The notes: generated by a model from the sequence alone, not told the origin. 12,503 nt of DNA from JAJRXG01 sp038523965 (GCA_038523965.1 JBCBIX010000086.1:1-12503), one strand, 5' to 3'. Counted from the first letter of the stretch, positions 1 to 7,784 are shown. Translations and numbers: made by a program.

Positions 1-82
1 GTGATCACTGATAACCAGTGTTAAGACTATGTTTTGCTATTCCCCTACATATTAAAACTTTCTTTAATATCTGGTATGACTT

Positions 83-463
83 TTGGACCTGGTCGAATCA
101 AACGATCAAACTTCCATGAAAAACGGGGCGTTATCTAAGAAAGAGCAAGACATGATCTCGACGAACCAACAAGAGCTGTTAGGAGACTGCGTCCAAAAGT
201 GGGATTCGTTTTACGAGGCTAATTATTCATGGATCTACGACATTGTTGTTTCCATCGTCCGTAACACGCTGACTGCCAAGACGTTAACCGACAAATTTAT
301 GAGTCAGCTTATCTTAGCAGTGCCAGAGGTTGTTGTAGATGAAGATCGAGAAGCCATTCTCAAAGAGCTGGCCTTAATGTTCCCCTACCTTGGAAAATCT
401 GTATCCAAGGCAAAGGAACTCAGTGCAGGTCGACTTCTAAACATCTACTATAATCCGAACTAA
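83..463 (+). CDS. Hypothetical 126-residue protein, faintly sigma-70 region 2-like
   Basis: I do not recognise this protein with confidence. Residues about 39-76 (WDSFYEANYSWIYDIVVSI, then RNTLTAKTLTDKFMSQL) have the spacing of aromatic and acidic residues seen in region 2 of ECF sigma factors (FxxxYxxYxxxIY, then AxxLTxxxF). The rest is helical. No region 4 DNA-binding domain follows, and the protein is well short of the roughly 180 residues of an ECF factor. The longest frame starts at a TTG. The ATG at 116 (MKNGALSKKE) or the one at 152 (MISTNQQELL) may be the true start. There is no signal peptide or membrane segment. It stands alone upstream of the initiator tRNA, separated by 135 bases. 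It could be a truncated sigma factor, an unrelated small helical regulator or a lineage-specific protein; the sigma link is inference only. Confidence 0.6.
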   Translation: MDLVESNDQTSMKNGALSKKEQDMISTNQQELLGDCVQKWDSFYEANYSWIYDIVVSIVRNTLTAKTLTDKFMSQLILAVPEVVVDEDREAILKELALMFPYLGKSVSKAKELSAGRLLNIYYNPN

Positions 464-531
464 CGGGATTTCACGATTACTTAACCTTTAGCTGTTACGA
501 AGGCAGAAAAGTTAATTTTCCAAGTTACATC

Positions 532-563
532 TTGGAGTTATCCTCTAAGTACCCGTATCTTTG
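532..563 (+). promoter_or_regulatory. Bacteroidota-type promoter for the initiator tRNA
   Basis: A TTG at 532-534 is followed, after 21 bases, by TATCTTTG at 556-563, a perfect match to the TAnnTTTG -7 element of Bacteroidota promoters. The known spacer in Flavobacterium is about 17-23 bases. The expected transcription start near 569-570 lies about 30 bases before the tRNA, leaving a short 5' leader. This is the best promoter match in the window, though the motif is short. Confidence 0.55.
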
Positions 564-598
564 CCCTCCGCATGAAAGCCATGCACAAGAAATAATAT

Positions 599-671
<73 letters not shown>

Positions 672-675
672 CTAC

Positions 676-709
676 AAGCCGATTTGGAGCAATCCGAATC
701 GGCTTTTTT
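676..709 (+). terminator. Intrinsic terminator after initiator tRNA
   Basis: The arms 676-688 and 693-705 pair over 13 positions, including one T-G wobble (685/696), around a GCAA tetraloop (689-692). The GNRA-type loop adds stability. A T run to 709 follows. It lies five bases after the tRNA. Confidence 0.9.
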
Positions 710-756
710 GTTTCTCGTCTGATGCGCAGTCACTTGAAAATTGCGAAACCTGAGTC

Positions 757-1268
757 CTACATTTTGATAAATGTGATGGTGTTCAGGAGTCCTTCTGAAG
801 ACAGTATCTCGAGATGATAGGTTCCTGGAGTCATCCATTCTACTGACACTCTGGTGTTCAGTTTTCCTTGCGCAATTGTTTTGCCGAGCATAGTTGTGAT
901 ATTATACTTCAAGTCGTCATGGAGCTTTTCCGATGAAGAGATATAGATCATGTCCGTCGCAGGGTTAGGAAAAACGGAAATATCTCTGTGTGTGCTTGTC
1001 TGAACAACATTTGTCGTAAACGCTGCCACTGATGAGGTTGGCGACTGTAGAAAGCCCTAACAAGCGCGTCTGACTGCTTGGCGTAATGCCGTGCTTGATT
1101 AAGATCAACGCGCAGATAGTAGTTGGAAAGCTCGATACCAGCCTTTACTCTTTCGATATCATCTTGATCAGATTCGAAAAGTTGAAGTAGACTATCCACA
1201 TTAGTCTGTGCAAAAGGCACTCAAACGACGCCCGTACATAACAATAAAGCCAGAACCCAAGATCTCAT
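757..1268 (-). pseudogene. Decayed secreted protein with T9SS C-terminal sorting domain
   Basis: Reading on the minus strand from the ATG at 1268 gives a signal peptide, MRSWVLALLLCTGVV, then a TGA stop at 1223-1221, and in the same frame VPFAQTNVDSLLQLFES and a helical TPR-like stretch (ELSNYYLRVDLNQARHYAKQ) up to about 1045. The reading must then shift by one base to continue as SVAAFTTNVV and a complete type A T9SS sorting domain. That domain shows VFPNPATDMIYIS, GKTIAQGKL, TPGTYHLEI and the terminal FIKM, and ends at TAG 759-757. Such domains direct proteins through the outer membrane by the PorSS machinery. Two lesions (a nonsense codon and a frame change) and an unusually short body between signal and sorting domain suggest a gene that lost its middle and is no longer expressed whole. 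An alternative is a sequencing error at one of the sites, but two would be needed. Confidence 0.75.
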
Positions 1269-1337
1269 CACGAGAAAGATAGGACTCTGTTGTCCCTATG
1301 CCTAATACCTACTAATCGGTATTCGATAACAACACAC

Positions 1338-2903
1338 TCAGAACCAGCTTGTCGTCCTGCGTGTCCGACGACGTCTGGTTGTCTTCACACCCAGTACTCC
1401 GAGCAATCCACGTGTCAACTCTCTCGCCACTGTTCGACCCACTTGTCTTGTTGTTGTACTGTTGAGAATCTGCTCAAATTGACTTTTGTCAGCTCGACGA
1501 CTGGAACCACGTCGTCGTGTCTGCTCTTGGTGATGTTCATCAGATCGCGCGTCCTCGATCTTTGCACTTAGGATCTCATATGCGCTCTCTCGATCGACCC
1601 GCTCCCCATACTTTTCGATAAGCTGCGATTGGCTGATCACATTCCGGATCTCACTTGCTGTAAGCACATCCATACGCGACTGTGGAGCACGTAGGTAGGC
1701 ATGAACCAGCGGTGTGGGTCTCCCCTTGTCATCGAGTGCTGTCAAAAACGCCTCTCCGATGCCCAACTCTGTTAACAATTGCTCCGCATCATAGAAGTCT
1801 GACAGTGGGTAATTCTGAGCTGCGAGCTTGATAGCTTTACGATCCTTAGCAGTAAATGCCCGCAGGGCGTGTTGGATCTTGAGCCCCAATTGTCCCAGCA
1901 CATCCTCAGGAATATCAGCAGGATTCTGGGTGATGAAGAAAATACCCACACCTTTAGATCTGATCAACTTAATAATCGTCTCGATCTGACTCAGTAGGAC
2001 ATCAGATGCTTCTTCAAATACCAGATGTGCTTCATCGATAAATAGACATAGCTTGGGCTTATCAAGATCTCCCTCTTCGGGAAAAGTGGCATAGATCTCC
2101 GCCAGCAGCTGCAACATAAATGTCGAGAACAGCATGGGTTTATCCTGAATGTCGGTGACTCGTAGCACTGAGATGACACCTTTTCCATCTTCATCATGGC
2201 GGAGTAAATCTTCTGGATCGAAGGATAATTCCCCGAAAAACACCTCAGCACCTTGCTGCTCCAAAGCCACGATTTTACGGACGATGGCACCCACTGACTG
2301 ACTCGAGATGCGCCCATACTCCTCTTGGATCTCCATCTTACCTTCTCCGATAGAATAGTTCAAGACTTTCTTGAGATCATCAAGGTCAAGTAGCGGAAGG
2401 TCAAGATCCTCGCAGTACTTGAACAGGACAGCCAAAATCCCCTCTTGTGTATCTGTTAGGTTTAAAATCTTGGCGAGAAGAATCGGTCCGAATTCTGATA
2501 CGGTCGCACGAAGGCGTACACCTCGCTCATCCGAGAGAGTCAAAAACTCGATCGGACTACTGTCTGGCAAAAAAGGAAAACCAATTAATTCGTGTCTCTC
2601 ATCAATCTTCGGATGCCCCTCACTTGCGACCGCTAATCCACTTAGATCACCCTTGATATCCATGACCAATGATGGGACCCCTTGAGCAGACAACTGTTCG
2701 GCAAGGATCTGGAGGGTCTTCGTCTTTCCAGTACCAGTAGCGCCAGCGATGAGCCCATGACGATTGAGCGTCCCAAGTGGGATCCGGATGAAGTGCTCTC
2801 GTTGTACCTCGTTCTTATACTTTGCAGCGCCCATGATGATGGACTCCCCTTCGAAGTCATAGCCATCATCCATTGCTTTTAGAAACTCTTCTGTCTCGCT
2901 CAT
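1338..2903 (-). CDS. DUF853 / HerA-like P-loop ATPase (YjgR-type)
   Basis: This is a 521-residue cytoplasmic ATPase of the DUF853 family (E. coli YjgR), part of the HerA/FtsK branch of P-loop NTPases. Family members are predicted to be DNA-translocating motors, but their biological role is unsettled. Visible motifs are Walker A GATGTGKT at 54-61, MDIKGDLSGL at 81-90 as usual in this family, Walker B LCLFIDEAH at 285-293, and a sensor strand FFITQNPADIP at 322-332. After about residue 460 comes a basic tail (RRRGSSRR, then TRRRRTRR near the end) that could touch nucleic acid. Length is normal for the family. The ATG follows the stop codon of the upstream nuclease gene without a single base between (TAGATG), so the two are almost surely translationally coupled. 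No clear terminator follows. Confidence 0.93.
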   Translation of the reverse strand: MSETEEFLKAMDDGYDFEGESIIMGAAKYKNEVQREHFIRIPLGTLNRHGLIAGATGTGKTKTLQILAEQLSAQGVPSLVMDIKGDLSGLAVASEGHPKIDERHELIGFPFLPDSSPIEFLTLSDERGVRLRATVSEFGPILLAKILNLTDTQEGILAVLFKYCEDLDLPLLDLDDLKKVLNYSIGEGKMEIQEEYGRISSQSVGAIVRKIVALEQQGAEVFFGELSFDPEDLLRHDEDGKGVISVLRVTDIQDKPMLFSTFMLQLLAEIYATFPEEGDLDKPKLCLFIDEAHLVFEEASDVLLSQIETIIKLIRSKGVGIFFITQNPADIPEDVLGQLGLKIQHALRAFTAKDRKAIKLAAQNYPLSDFYDAEQLLTELGIGEAFLTALDDKGRPTPLVHAYLRAPQSRMDVLTASEIRNVISQSQLIEKYGERVDRESAYEILSAKIEDARSDEHHQEQTRRRGSSRRADKSQFEQILNSTTTRQVGRTVARELTRGLLGVLGVKTTRRRRTRRTTSWF

Positions 2904-3821
2904 CTATCTTTTGTTCCAATGATTAATTCGATTCTGATATCTTTTCATACTAACAGGCCACAGGTTAATGTCAATACTCTCCTCGACCTTAAGCTCTGTA
3001 GTTTCATCAAGCAATCCGCGGTAGAAATCCAGTCCGGTTCGTTGTTCTACATCATCTACAGTGACAGCATAATCCATAATCGGTCGCTTGCTCACCTCAT
3101 TTGGCATCAAGAATCCGATCGACTCTGGACTTGGATTGTCTCTGTAAATCACCTTATAAAAGTATGATGGAACACCTACCTCAGCATCACCGATGAATTC
3201 ATCGATTCCATCCAGAACAGGCCCAGTCACCACCTGAACCTCTCCATACTTATATGCCCAGTCACGAACGGTTTCTTCTAACTCCCGCCAGATCCCACCA
3301 TTGAAGGGTATCTTTTGTGGGCTCATGTTCGACATGTAGAAGGACTGTTTCATCGCCTCCTTACTGAATGCCATGTCACCAGCTGGTGCCATATGTCCTC
3401 TACTATACCCGGACCCTCGGTAATCATAGTAATCTGCTGATCCTGTAGATACCTGAGGGTCCTCCTCGAAGCGATCGGCCCGCTCTACATTGGGAATTCG
3501 GAGACTCTCTTTCGTCAAGGAGTAACTGACCCAAGCAGCTTGCTCATATTTCTCGACGTATCCGAGCGTGTAGTAGTCATGCTCCACCACTTCGACTGGA
3601 CGACCTACAACCAGTAAGGTTTCGCTTGAATCGTCATAATTCATCCCACTTACGCTGACTGTTGATACATCAACAACTTTGGACTCAGGCTGAGATGTAC
3701 CGAGATATCTCCATAAAACAACAAACATCACACCCAGTATACCCATCATGACGAACACACGTAGCATCAGACCAGTAAAGGGGTTTTTAGTTCGTTGATG
3801 ATTTCTTCGGAGTTCTGGCAT
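2904..3821 (-). CDS. Membrane-anchored DNA/RNA non-specific endonuclease (DRGH type)
   Basis: This is a metal-dependent nuclease of the Serratia nuclease/NUC1 superfamily, which cuts DNA and RNA without sequence preference. With the ATG at 3821 it has 305 residues; a GTG at 3872 would add 17. I prefer the ATG because the result starts with a short basic stretch (MPELRRNHQRTKNPF) and then one membrane helix (about 17-40), and it leaves room for a promoter. The basic side faces the cytoplasm, so the catalytic domain should sit in the periplasm. The signature reads YSRGHMAPAGD (139-149), with general base H143, S replacing the D of DRGH, and metal ligand N174 and E182 in FNGGIWRELE, the same eight-residue spacing as N119/E127 in Serratia nuclease. 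SNMSPQ (164-169) is also conserved. It is the first gene of a pair with the ATPase. Confidence 0.9.
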   Translation of the reverse strand: MPELRRNHQRTKNPFTGLMLRVFVMMGILGVMFVVLWRYLGTSQPESKVVDVSTVSVSGMNYDDSSETLLVVGRPVEVVEHDYYTLGYVEKYEQAAWVSYSLTKESLRIPNVERADRFEEDPQVSTGSADYYDYRGSGYSRGHMAPAGDMAFSKEAMKQSFYMSNMSPQKIPFNGGIWRELEETVRDWAYKYGEVQVVTGPVLDGIDEFIGDAEVGVPSYFYKVIYRDNPSPESIGFLMPNEVSKRPIMDYAVTVDDVEQRTGLDFYRGLLDETTELKVEESIDINLWPVSMKRYQNRINHWNKR

Positions 3822-3884
3822 GATCAGATACCTTCGGCCTCGGCCTAATCTTGTAGGTTTAATAGTCTGCACTAAAAGTATAGA

Positions 3885-4685
3885 ATGAGCCCTAAAACGG
3901 CTTTCATGATATCCCTGATCCTTGTGGTAATCGCCGAATTACCCCTCCTTGGTCAGACGCAATATCGGTATCTCACTCCCACGAACTTGGCAACGGGTCA
4001 GCATGGCTTGCTTAGTGATCAACCCGAATCTATAGTGATCAACCCATCATCATACCTGAAGGGTGAGTCCACGATACACGGGTTTATTACCGGTCGAAAC
4101 TCGTTCGGTACTGACATATTCGGAGGAGTAGCGGGAGTCTCGTTGGATGGTTATCGACAGGGATGGTCCCTGCTTATGGGCACCTATGGTATAGAAGGCT
4201 TTAGCAGCAATGTGATACGAGGTGGCTACCGTCGAAGACTGTCACAGCATCACATCTTGGGTCTACAAGTCGAGTATCAAAATCAACAACGTGGAGAGCT
4301 CAGTAATTCTGCTCAAACCACGGCATCTCTTGGATTTAGTTCATTTTTAGATGAGAAGTGGTCTTATTCGATTGTGGTGTCCGAACTCTTCGGAGAGTCA
4401 AAAGACATAGCGGCAGTAACATCAGCGCGATATCAAGTCTCGGAGATTTTTGCGATTGGTCAAAGATTGCGTTATGAGGATTCTAAGATCAGCTATGCAC
4501 CGAGCATTGACTATCAATTTATGGATGAGGCCTCACTGCTCATCGCTCACGATACACTGACGGGCATCTTAGCGTGGGGCTCGGAAATATCGTTGAACCA
4601 ACAGTGGAGAGTTACGATGTCCTATGAGACGCGCTCTACTCTCGGCAACTCTACGGCTATTGGTATTAATTATCAGGTGAGGTAA
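3885..4685 (+). CDS. Outer-membrane beta-barrel protein, PorV/PorQ-like
   Basis: This 266-residue protein begins with a signal peptide (hydrophobic 8-22, likely cut near LLG-Q). The mature part is made of alternating short strands with aromatic ends, as in a transmembrane beta barrel. VINPSSYLKGE near residue 50 matches the NPA/NPSSL segment shared by PorV, PorQ and related Bacteroidota barrels, followed by GGYRRRLSQHHILGLQVEY (about 112-130). PorV and PorQ handle T9SS cargo, but this copy could equally be one of the many related barrels of unknown role. It is divergent from the nuclease gene, with about 60 bases between the preferred starts, and its last 20 bases overlap the end of the DUF3810 gene on the other strand. 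No terminator is visible. Confidence 0.75.
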   Translation: MSPKTAFMISLILVVIAELPLLGQTQYRYLTPTNLATGQHGLLSDQPESIVINPSSYLKGESTIHGFITGRNSFGTDIFGGVAGVSLDGYRQGWSLLMGTYGIEGFSSNVIRGGYRRRLSQHHILGLQVEYQNQQRGELSNSAQTTASLGFSSFLDEKWSYSIVVSELFGESKDIAAVTSARYQVSEIFAIGQRLRYEDSKISYAPSIDYQFMDEASLLIAHDTLTGILAWGSEISLNQQWRVTMSYETRSTLGNSTAIGINYQVR

Positions 4686-5781
4686 GCAAGGAGCCGTGGG
4701 ATTGTTGCCAGGCCAAGGCCAATTTTACGATAGCGCTGTAGCTTACGATCCCGTCTGCGATACCGTGTGACTTGAGGTATTGATCATAAATGAGATCACG
4801 AAGGCGAGGCATGATATCGGGGTATCGGTCAGTGTAAGCAAAGATATCTCGGTAGTCACTCTTGATCCTTGGGTCGAGACACTCGTCCATATCTCGAAAT
4901 CTCACCTTATTGGTTCGGAAAGCATTTGCACGTAGATAGCGCCAGTATCCCATGTAGCCAGAGTAGCGGATTCTTGGGTTTTGGCTTCGTATAGTCCCCA
5001 TGAGAGCAAAAAAGTTGCAGACATCCTCTCCTGTCCATCCATAGCCATGAGTCATCTCGTGCATCATCGTAAATGGGTAAGTGATCGGATGCAGACCGCC
5101 ATCGATATGCCCTTCGCCTACAAATGGGAGATAAACACCGGCCGTACTGATCACCAATAAAGATCCTGACGGGCGCAGGGCACGGACACGTACTTTGCCT
5201 GTGGAGGGCAGCTCAATCTCATCAAACCATGCTACCAGGTCGTGCCTGACCTGTTGTTCTAACTGATGTGCGTCCCATTCTTTTGATACATCAGTGATGT
5301 TATTTCGAAGCTGAATAAGGGAATCCGTTACCCTCAAATATTCATTAAAAATCAACTCCTCATCGATATCAACAGTCATTACAGGAAGTCGATTTTTAAC
5401 ATCAGCTCTCTTGTAATTGAAGCCCCAAGTCCAATAAAACAGGACATAAAGCGCACAAAAAATTAATGTAAGCGATCGCAAACAACTCCAAAGTTTCCCC
5501 CACCGCCCTGTTGAACGTACCACGCTCCGGATCAGCATAAATCCGATAAGTAACAACAGTGCATACAGTAACGGAACTGGAGAAAATCCGAAAGTCCAAT
5601 CCCATGACTGGCGAAACAAAGGGAAGATTCCTCTGCTATACCAGCGTTCCACGAACTGCGAATCGTAGGGAAGGCAGACATTAACAAACCAGGTCAAGAC
5701 GACCAGTACTGGGAGTATCCATGTCCTCAGCGACCTCCATTTAGGAGTTACAGGTTCCTCTGGCTTGTTATGAGTTAGCAT
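4666..5781 (-). CDS. DUF3810 membrane protein with HExxH motif
   Basis: This 371-residue protein has three predicted membrane helices (about 20-37, 68-87 and 99-118) and a large soluble part that probably lies outside the cytoplasm. Its signature is HEMTHGYGWTGEDVCNF at 241-257. H241, E242 and H245 form an HExxH zinc site, and E252 further on could be a third ligand, as in gluzincin-type peptidases. This arrangement is characteristic of the DUF3810 family, which is widespread in Bacteroidota and predicted, not shown, to be a metallopeptidase. Length is normal. It is transcribed alone, divergent from trxA, and its 3' end overlaps the barrel gene by 20 bases. The target, if it is a peptidase, cannot be told from the context. 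Confidence 0.87.
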   Translation of the reverse strand: MLTHNKPEEPVTPKWRSLRTWILPVLVVLTWFVNVCLPYDSQFVERWYSRGIFPLFRQSWDWTFGFSPVPLLYALLLLIGFMLIRSVVRSTGRWGKLWSCLRSLTLIFCALYVLFYWTWGFNYKRADVKNRLPVMTVDIDEELIFNEYLRVTDSLIQLRNNITDVSKEWDAHQLEQQVRHDLVAWFDEIELPSTGKVRVRALRPSGSLLVISTAGVYLPFVGEGHIDGGLHPITYPFTMMHEMTHGYGWTGEDVCNFFALMGTIRSQNPRIRYSGYMGYWRYLRANAFRTNKVRFRDMDECLDPRIKSDYRDIFAYTDRYPDIMPRLRDLIYDQYLKSHGIADGIVSYSAIVKLALAWQQSHGSLLTSPDN

Positions 5782-5881
5782 AATGTAATACGGAAGACGA
5801 ATTCGAGCGAACTCAGCGTTTTTGCAACTTTGACTTCTTTAGCGATGTTCTCTTTACGAAAAACAACAAAAATCTGAACAT

Positions 5882-6202
5882 ATGGCATTTGAATTCACGG
5901 ATACGAACTTCAAGGAAACAGCAATCGAGAAACCTGGATTAGCTGTAGTCGATTTCTGGGCTGAATGGTGTGGTCCATGTAGGTTAGTCGGTCCCGTAAT
6001 CGACCAATTAGCAACTGACTACGATGGTAAGGCTACTATCGGCAAAGTCAATGTTGATGAAAACCCAGAGACATCCATGAAGTATGGCGTCAGAAGTATT
6101 CCTACCATCTTGTTTATCAAGGATGGAGAAGTGGTTGATAAACACGTGGGTACAGCGACCAAAGCAACCTTAGCTCAAAAGATAGATTCGCATCTCTCCT
6201 AA
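5882..6202 (+). CDS. trxA: Thioredoxin
   Basis: This is a 106-residue cytoplasmic thioredoxin, a general disulfide reductant recharged by thioredoxin reductase. The active site WCGPC is at 29-33 with redox cysteines C30 and C33. The buried D24 (VVDFWAEW), the cis-proline in RSIPT near residue 72, and the KDGEVVDKHVG segment are all in the expected places. There is no signal peptide, and length and order match canonical thioredoxin 1. The gene is monocistronic: it has a 100-base divergent upstream region and a strong terminator 20 bases downstream. A TTTG sits at 5829-5832, but I see no good -7 element at normal spacing. Confidence 0.96.
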   Translation: MAFEFTDTNFKETAIEKPGLAVVDFWAEWCGPCRLVGPVIDQLATDYDGKATIGKVNVDENPETSMKYGVRSIPTILFIKDGEVVDKHVGTATKATLAQKIDSHLS

Positions 6203-6222
6203 CCAAGGAGTATTGTATCGAG

Positions 6223-6256
6223 AAGGCCCTCATCTACAGATGAAGGCCTTTTTTTT
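6223..6256 (+). terminator. Intrinsic terminator after trxA
   Basis: AAGGCC at 6223-6228 pairs with GGCCTT at 6245-6250. TCATC/GATGA pair inside it around a TACA loop, with one C-A mismatch, and a run of eight Ts ends at 6256. Confidence 0.92.
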
Positions 6257-6310
6257 GAGTGATTTTCATATCGGTTAACGAATGTGTAACACCCACCTCA
6301 AGACTGTCTC

Positions 6311-6341
6311 TTTTATATACAGAGTTGTTTATCTACCTTTA
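6311..6341 (+). promoter_or_regulatory. Possible promoter of the DUF1573 gene
   Basis: TTTT at 6311-6314, then 19 bases, then TACCTTTA at 6334-6341: one mismatch in each half from the TTTG-N19-TAnnTTTG model. The predicted start near 6348 leaves a very short leader before the ATG at 6358. It follows the trxA terminator, so a separate promoter is expected here. Confidence 0.4.
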
Positions 6342-6357
6342 TATCAGTCAAATTTAC

Positions 6358-6837
6358 ATGATGAAAAAGCTTAACATATTATTCTATGCCTTCGTCCTAA
6401 TCGGGATCAATGGCATCATCTCGGCCCAAGCACAAGCCGATGACACTGCAGTAGAAGAAGTCATGGACGGACCTATTATGGAGTTCAAGTCCCTCACCGT
6501 AGACTATGGTACAATCGAGCAAAACTCCGAACCGCTAAGAGTGGCAGAATTCACAAACACAGGCACCAAGCCATTGGTCATCAAGAATGCGCGTGGTAGT
6601 TGTGGGTGTACAGTACCTGACTGGCCAAAAGAACCGATCATGCCCGGGCAAACAGCAGAAATCCAAATCAGATACGACACCAAGCGCCTCGGAAAAATAA
6701 ACAAGACGGTTACCATAACTACTAATGAAGAAGGCGCTCCTAAAGTGCTTAAGGTGGTAGGAACAATTAATCAGGCTATCGAAAAAGAAGAAAGCGTGCC
6801 CGCCCCATCGAATGGGCTAATCAAAAAGAATAACTAA
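6358..6837 (+). CDS. Exported DUF1573 domain protein
   Basis: This is a 159-residue exported protein of the DUF1573 family, common in Bacteroidota and of unknown function. The fold is a single immunoglobulin-like (ASH/MSP-type) domain. Translation starts at MMKKLNIL; the open frame extends further upstream, but only this start yields a proper signal peptide, with hydrophobic core 5-22 and a likely cut near SAQA-QA. The domain begins at MEFKSLTVDYGTI (41-53) and carries the typical SCGCTVPDW motif (81-89), in which C82 and C84 lie in a loop before PGQTAEI. The C-terminal tail (EKEESVPAPSNGLIKKNN) is polar and probably disordered. It is flanked by terminators, so it is probably a single-gene unit. 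Confidence 0.9.
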   Translation: MMKKLNILFYAFVLIGINGIISAQAQADDTAVEEVMDGPIMEFKSLTVDYGTIEQNSEPLRVAEFTNTGTKPLVIKNARGSCGCTVPDWPKEPIMPGQTAEIQIRYDTKRLGKINKTVTITTNEEGAPKVLKVVGTINQAIEKEESVPAPSNGLIKKNN

Positions 6838-6863
6838 GGCAAAATCGCCTTCACATAATCGAG

Positions 6864-6901
6864 AGGTCAGTAAACATTAGCCTGTTTGCTGACCTTTTTT
6901 T
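6864..6901 (+). terminator. Intrinsic terminator after the DUF1573 gene
   Basis: The arms 6864-6876 and 6883-6895 form 13 pairs with one T-G wobble and a six-base loop. A T run follows to 6901. It ends only 21 bases before the yaaA start. Confidence 0.92.
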
Positions 6902-6922
6902 GTTTAACAAAGTGTGCTATCC

Positions 6923-7684
6923 ATGCTCGTACTCTTGTCTCCTGCCAAATCGCTCAACGAGGATATTAACGTCGATATTGAGATGACAAAACCGAAGAAT
7001 ACGGCTGCTGCTGGTAAGTTGGTTAAGGTCTTAAGAGAATACTCTGAAGGAGACATGATGTCACTCATGGATATCAGTTCTTCCTTGGCCAAAGAGAACA
7101 GAAGGAGGTACAAGAACTTCAAGTTGCGTGGAGCGGCCTCACAGAGCACTCCGGCTGTTCATCTATTCGCTGGTGACGTGTATCGCGGGCTTGGAGCTGA
7201 CGATCTTACCGTAGAAGAAATGACTTTTGCTCAGTCCCATGTCCGGATCTTATCAGGGCTGTATGGATTACTCCGCCCATTGGACGGGATCCAACCGTAT
7301 CGCCTTGAGATGGGTACTTCACTGCCAACAGATCAAGGGAAAAACTTGTACCAATTCTGGGATAAACAGATCACAAATCAGATCAACGCATCCTTGCGTG
7401 AGCTGTCTGGGAAAACAGTCGTTAATCTCGCCAGTAACGAGTACTTCAAGGCTGTGCATCGCACTAAGCTTAAGGCAGACGTTCTGGATATCAACTTTAA
7501 AGAATGGCGCGATGGCGAACTGAAGTTCATCTCCTTCTCTGCCAAAGTGGCTCGGGGGCTGATGACTCGCTACATTATCAAAAACGGAATTACGGATACT
7601 GCGGACTTAAAAGGCTTTGACTACGAAGGCTACGGATTCAGTCCAGATCACAGTTCTACCAACTCCTGGATTTTCGTCCGTTGA
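6923..7684 (+). CDS. yaaA: Peroxide stress protein YaaA
   Basis: This 253-residue cytoplasmic protein belongs to the YaaA (DUF328) family. In E. coli YaaA is induced by OxyR during hydrogen peroxide stress, lowers free iron and so limits Fenton damage to DNA; the fold has a DNA-binding-like HhH element. Family landmarks are SPAKSL at 6-11, FAGDVYRGL at 82-90, LSGLYGLLRPLDGIQPYR at 110-127, NLASNEYFKAV at 158-168 and FSAKVARGLMTRYII at 204-218. I place the start at the ATG giving MLVLLSPAKSL, as in E. coli; a GTG nine bases earlier is in frame but would break the usual N-terminus. Only about 20 bases separate it from the preceding terminator, so either its promoter overlaps that hairpin or it relies on read-through. 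Confidence 0.95.
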   Translation: MLVLLSPAKSLNEDINVDIEMTKPKNTAAAGKLVKVLREYSEGDMMSLMDISSSLAKENRRRYKNFKLRGAASQSTPAVHLFAGDVYRGLGADDLTVEEMTFAQSHVRILSGLYGLLRPLDGIQPYRLEMGTSLPTDQGKNLYQFWDKQITNQINASLRELSGKTVVNLASNEYFKAVHRTKLKADVLDINFKEWRDGELKFISFSAKVARGLMTRYIIKNGITDTADLKGFDYEGYGFSPDHSSTNSWIFVR

Positions 7685-7772
7685 CATATCTGAATAGTCT
7701 GTGAGTGTCCGTCGTATGTCTATGATATTGGATTCTCTGCCGATAAGGAGGCGAGAGGCTTGAAGGTGAGTT

Positions 7773-7780
7773 TACCTTTG
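7773..7780 (+). promoter_or_regulatory. Isolated -7-like element before the 2TM gene
   Basis: TACCTTTG is a perfect TAnnTTTG match, but no TTG lies 17-23 bases upstream and the ATG at 7785 is only four bases away, so transcription from here would be almost leaderless. An AAGGAGG at 7746-7752 is too far from that ATG to serve it. Confidence 0.25.
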
Positions 7781-7784
7781 TATC

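Noticed and set aside
6..20. Inverted repeat CACTG-ATAAC-CAGTG
   Set aside because: The arms are only five bases, and no T run or operator context supports a function.
1304..1323. Hairpin AATACC/GGTATT after the ATPase gene
   Set aside because: The stem is six pairs, AT-rich, with an eight-base loop and no T run on either side, so it is too weak to call a terminator.
1290..1571. Plus-strand frame opposite the end of the ATPase gene
   Set aside because: It is antisense to the basic tail of the ATPase; its Cys/Ser/Thr-rich translation is an artefact of that composition.
1338..3821. Reading the ATPase/nuclease pair as a HerA-NurA type phage-defence system
   Set aside because: The nuclease is not NurA or another known HerA partner, it is anchored to face the periplasm, and no other defence or mobile gene is near. 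The evidence is not enough to claim it.
6836..6851. Small hairpin AAGGC/GCCTT at the stop of the DUF1573 gene
   Set aside because: The stem is five pairs without a T run; the strong terminator follows a few bases later.
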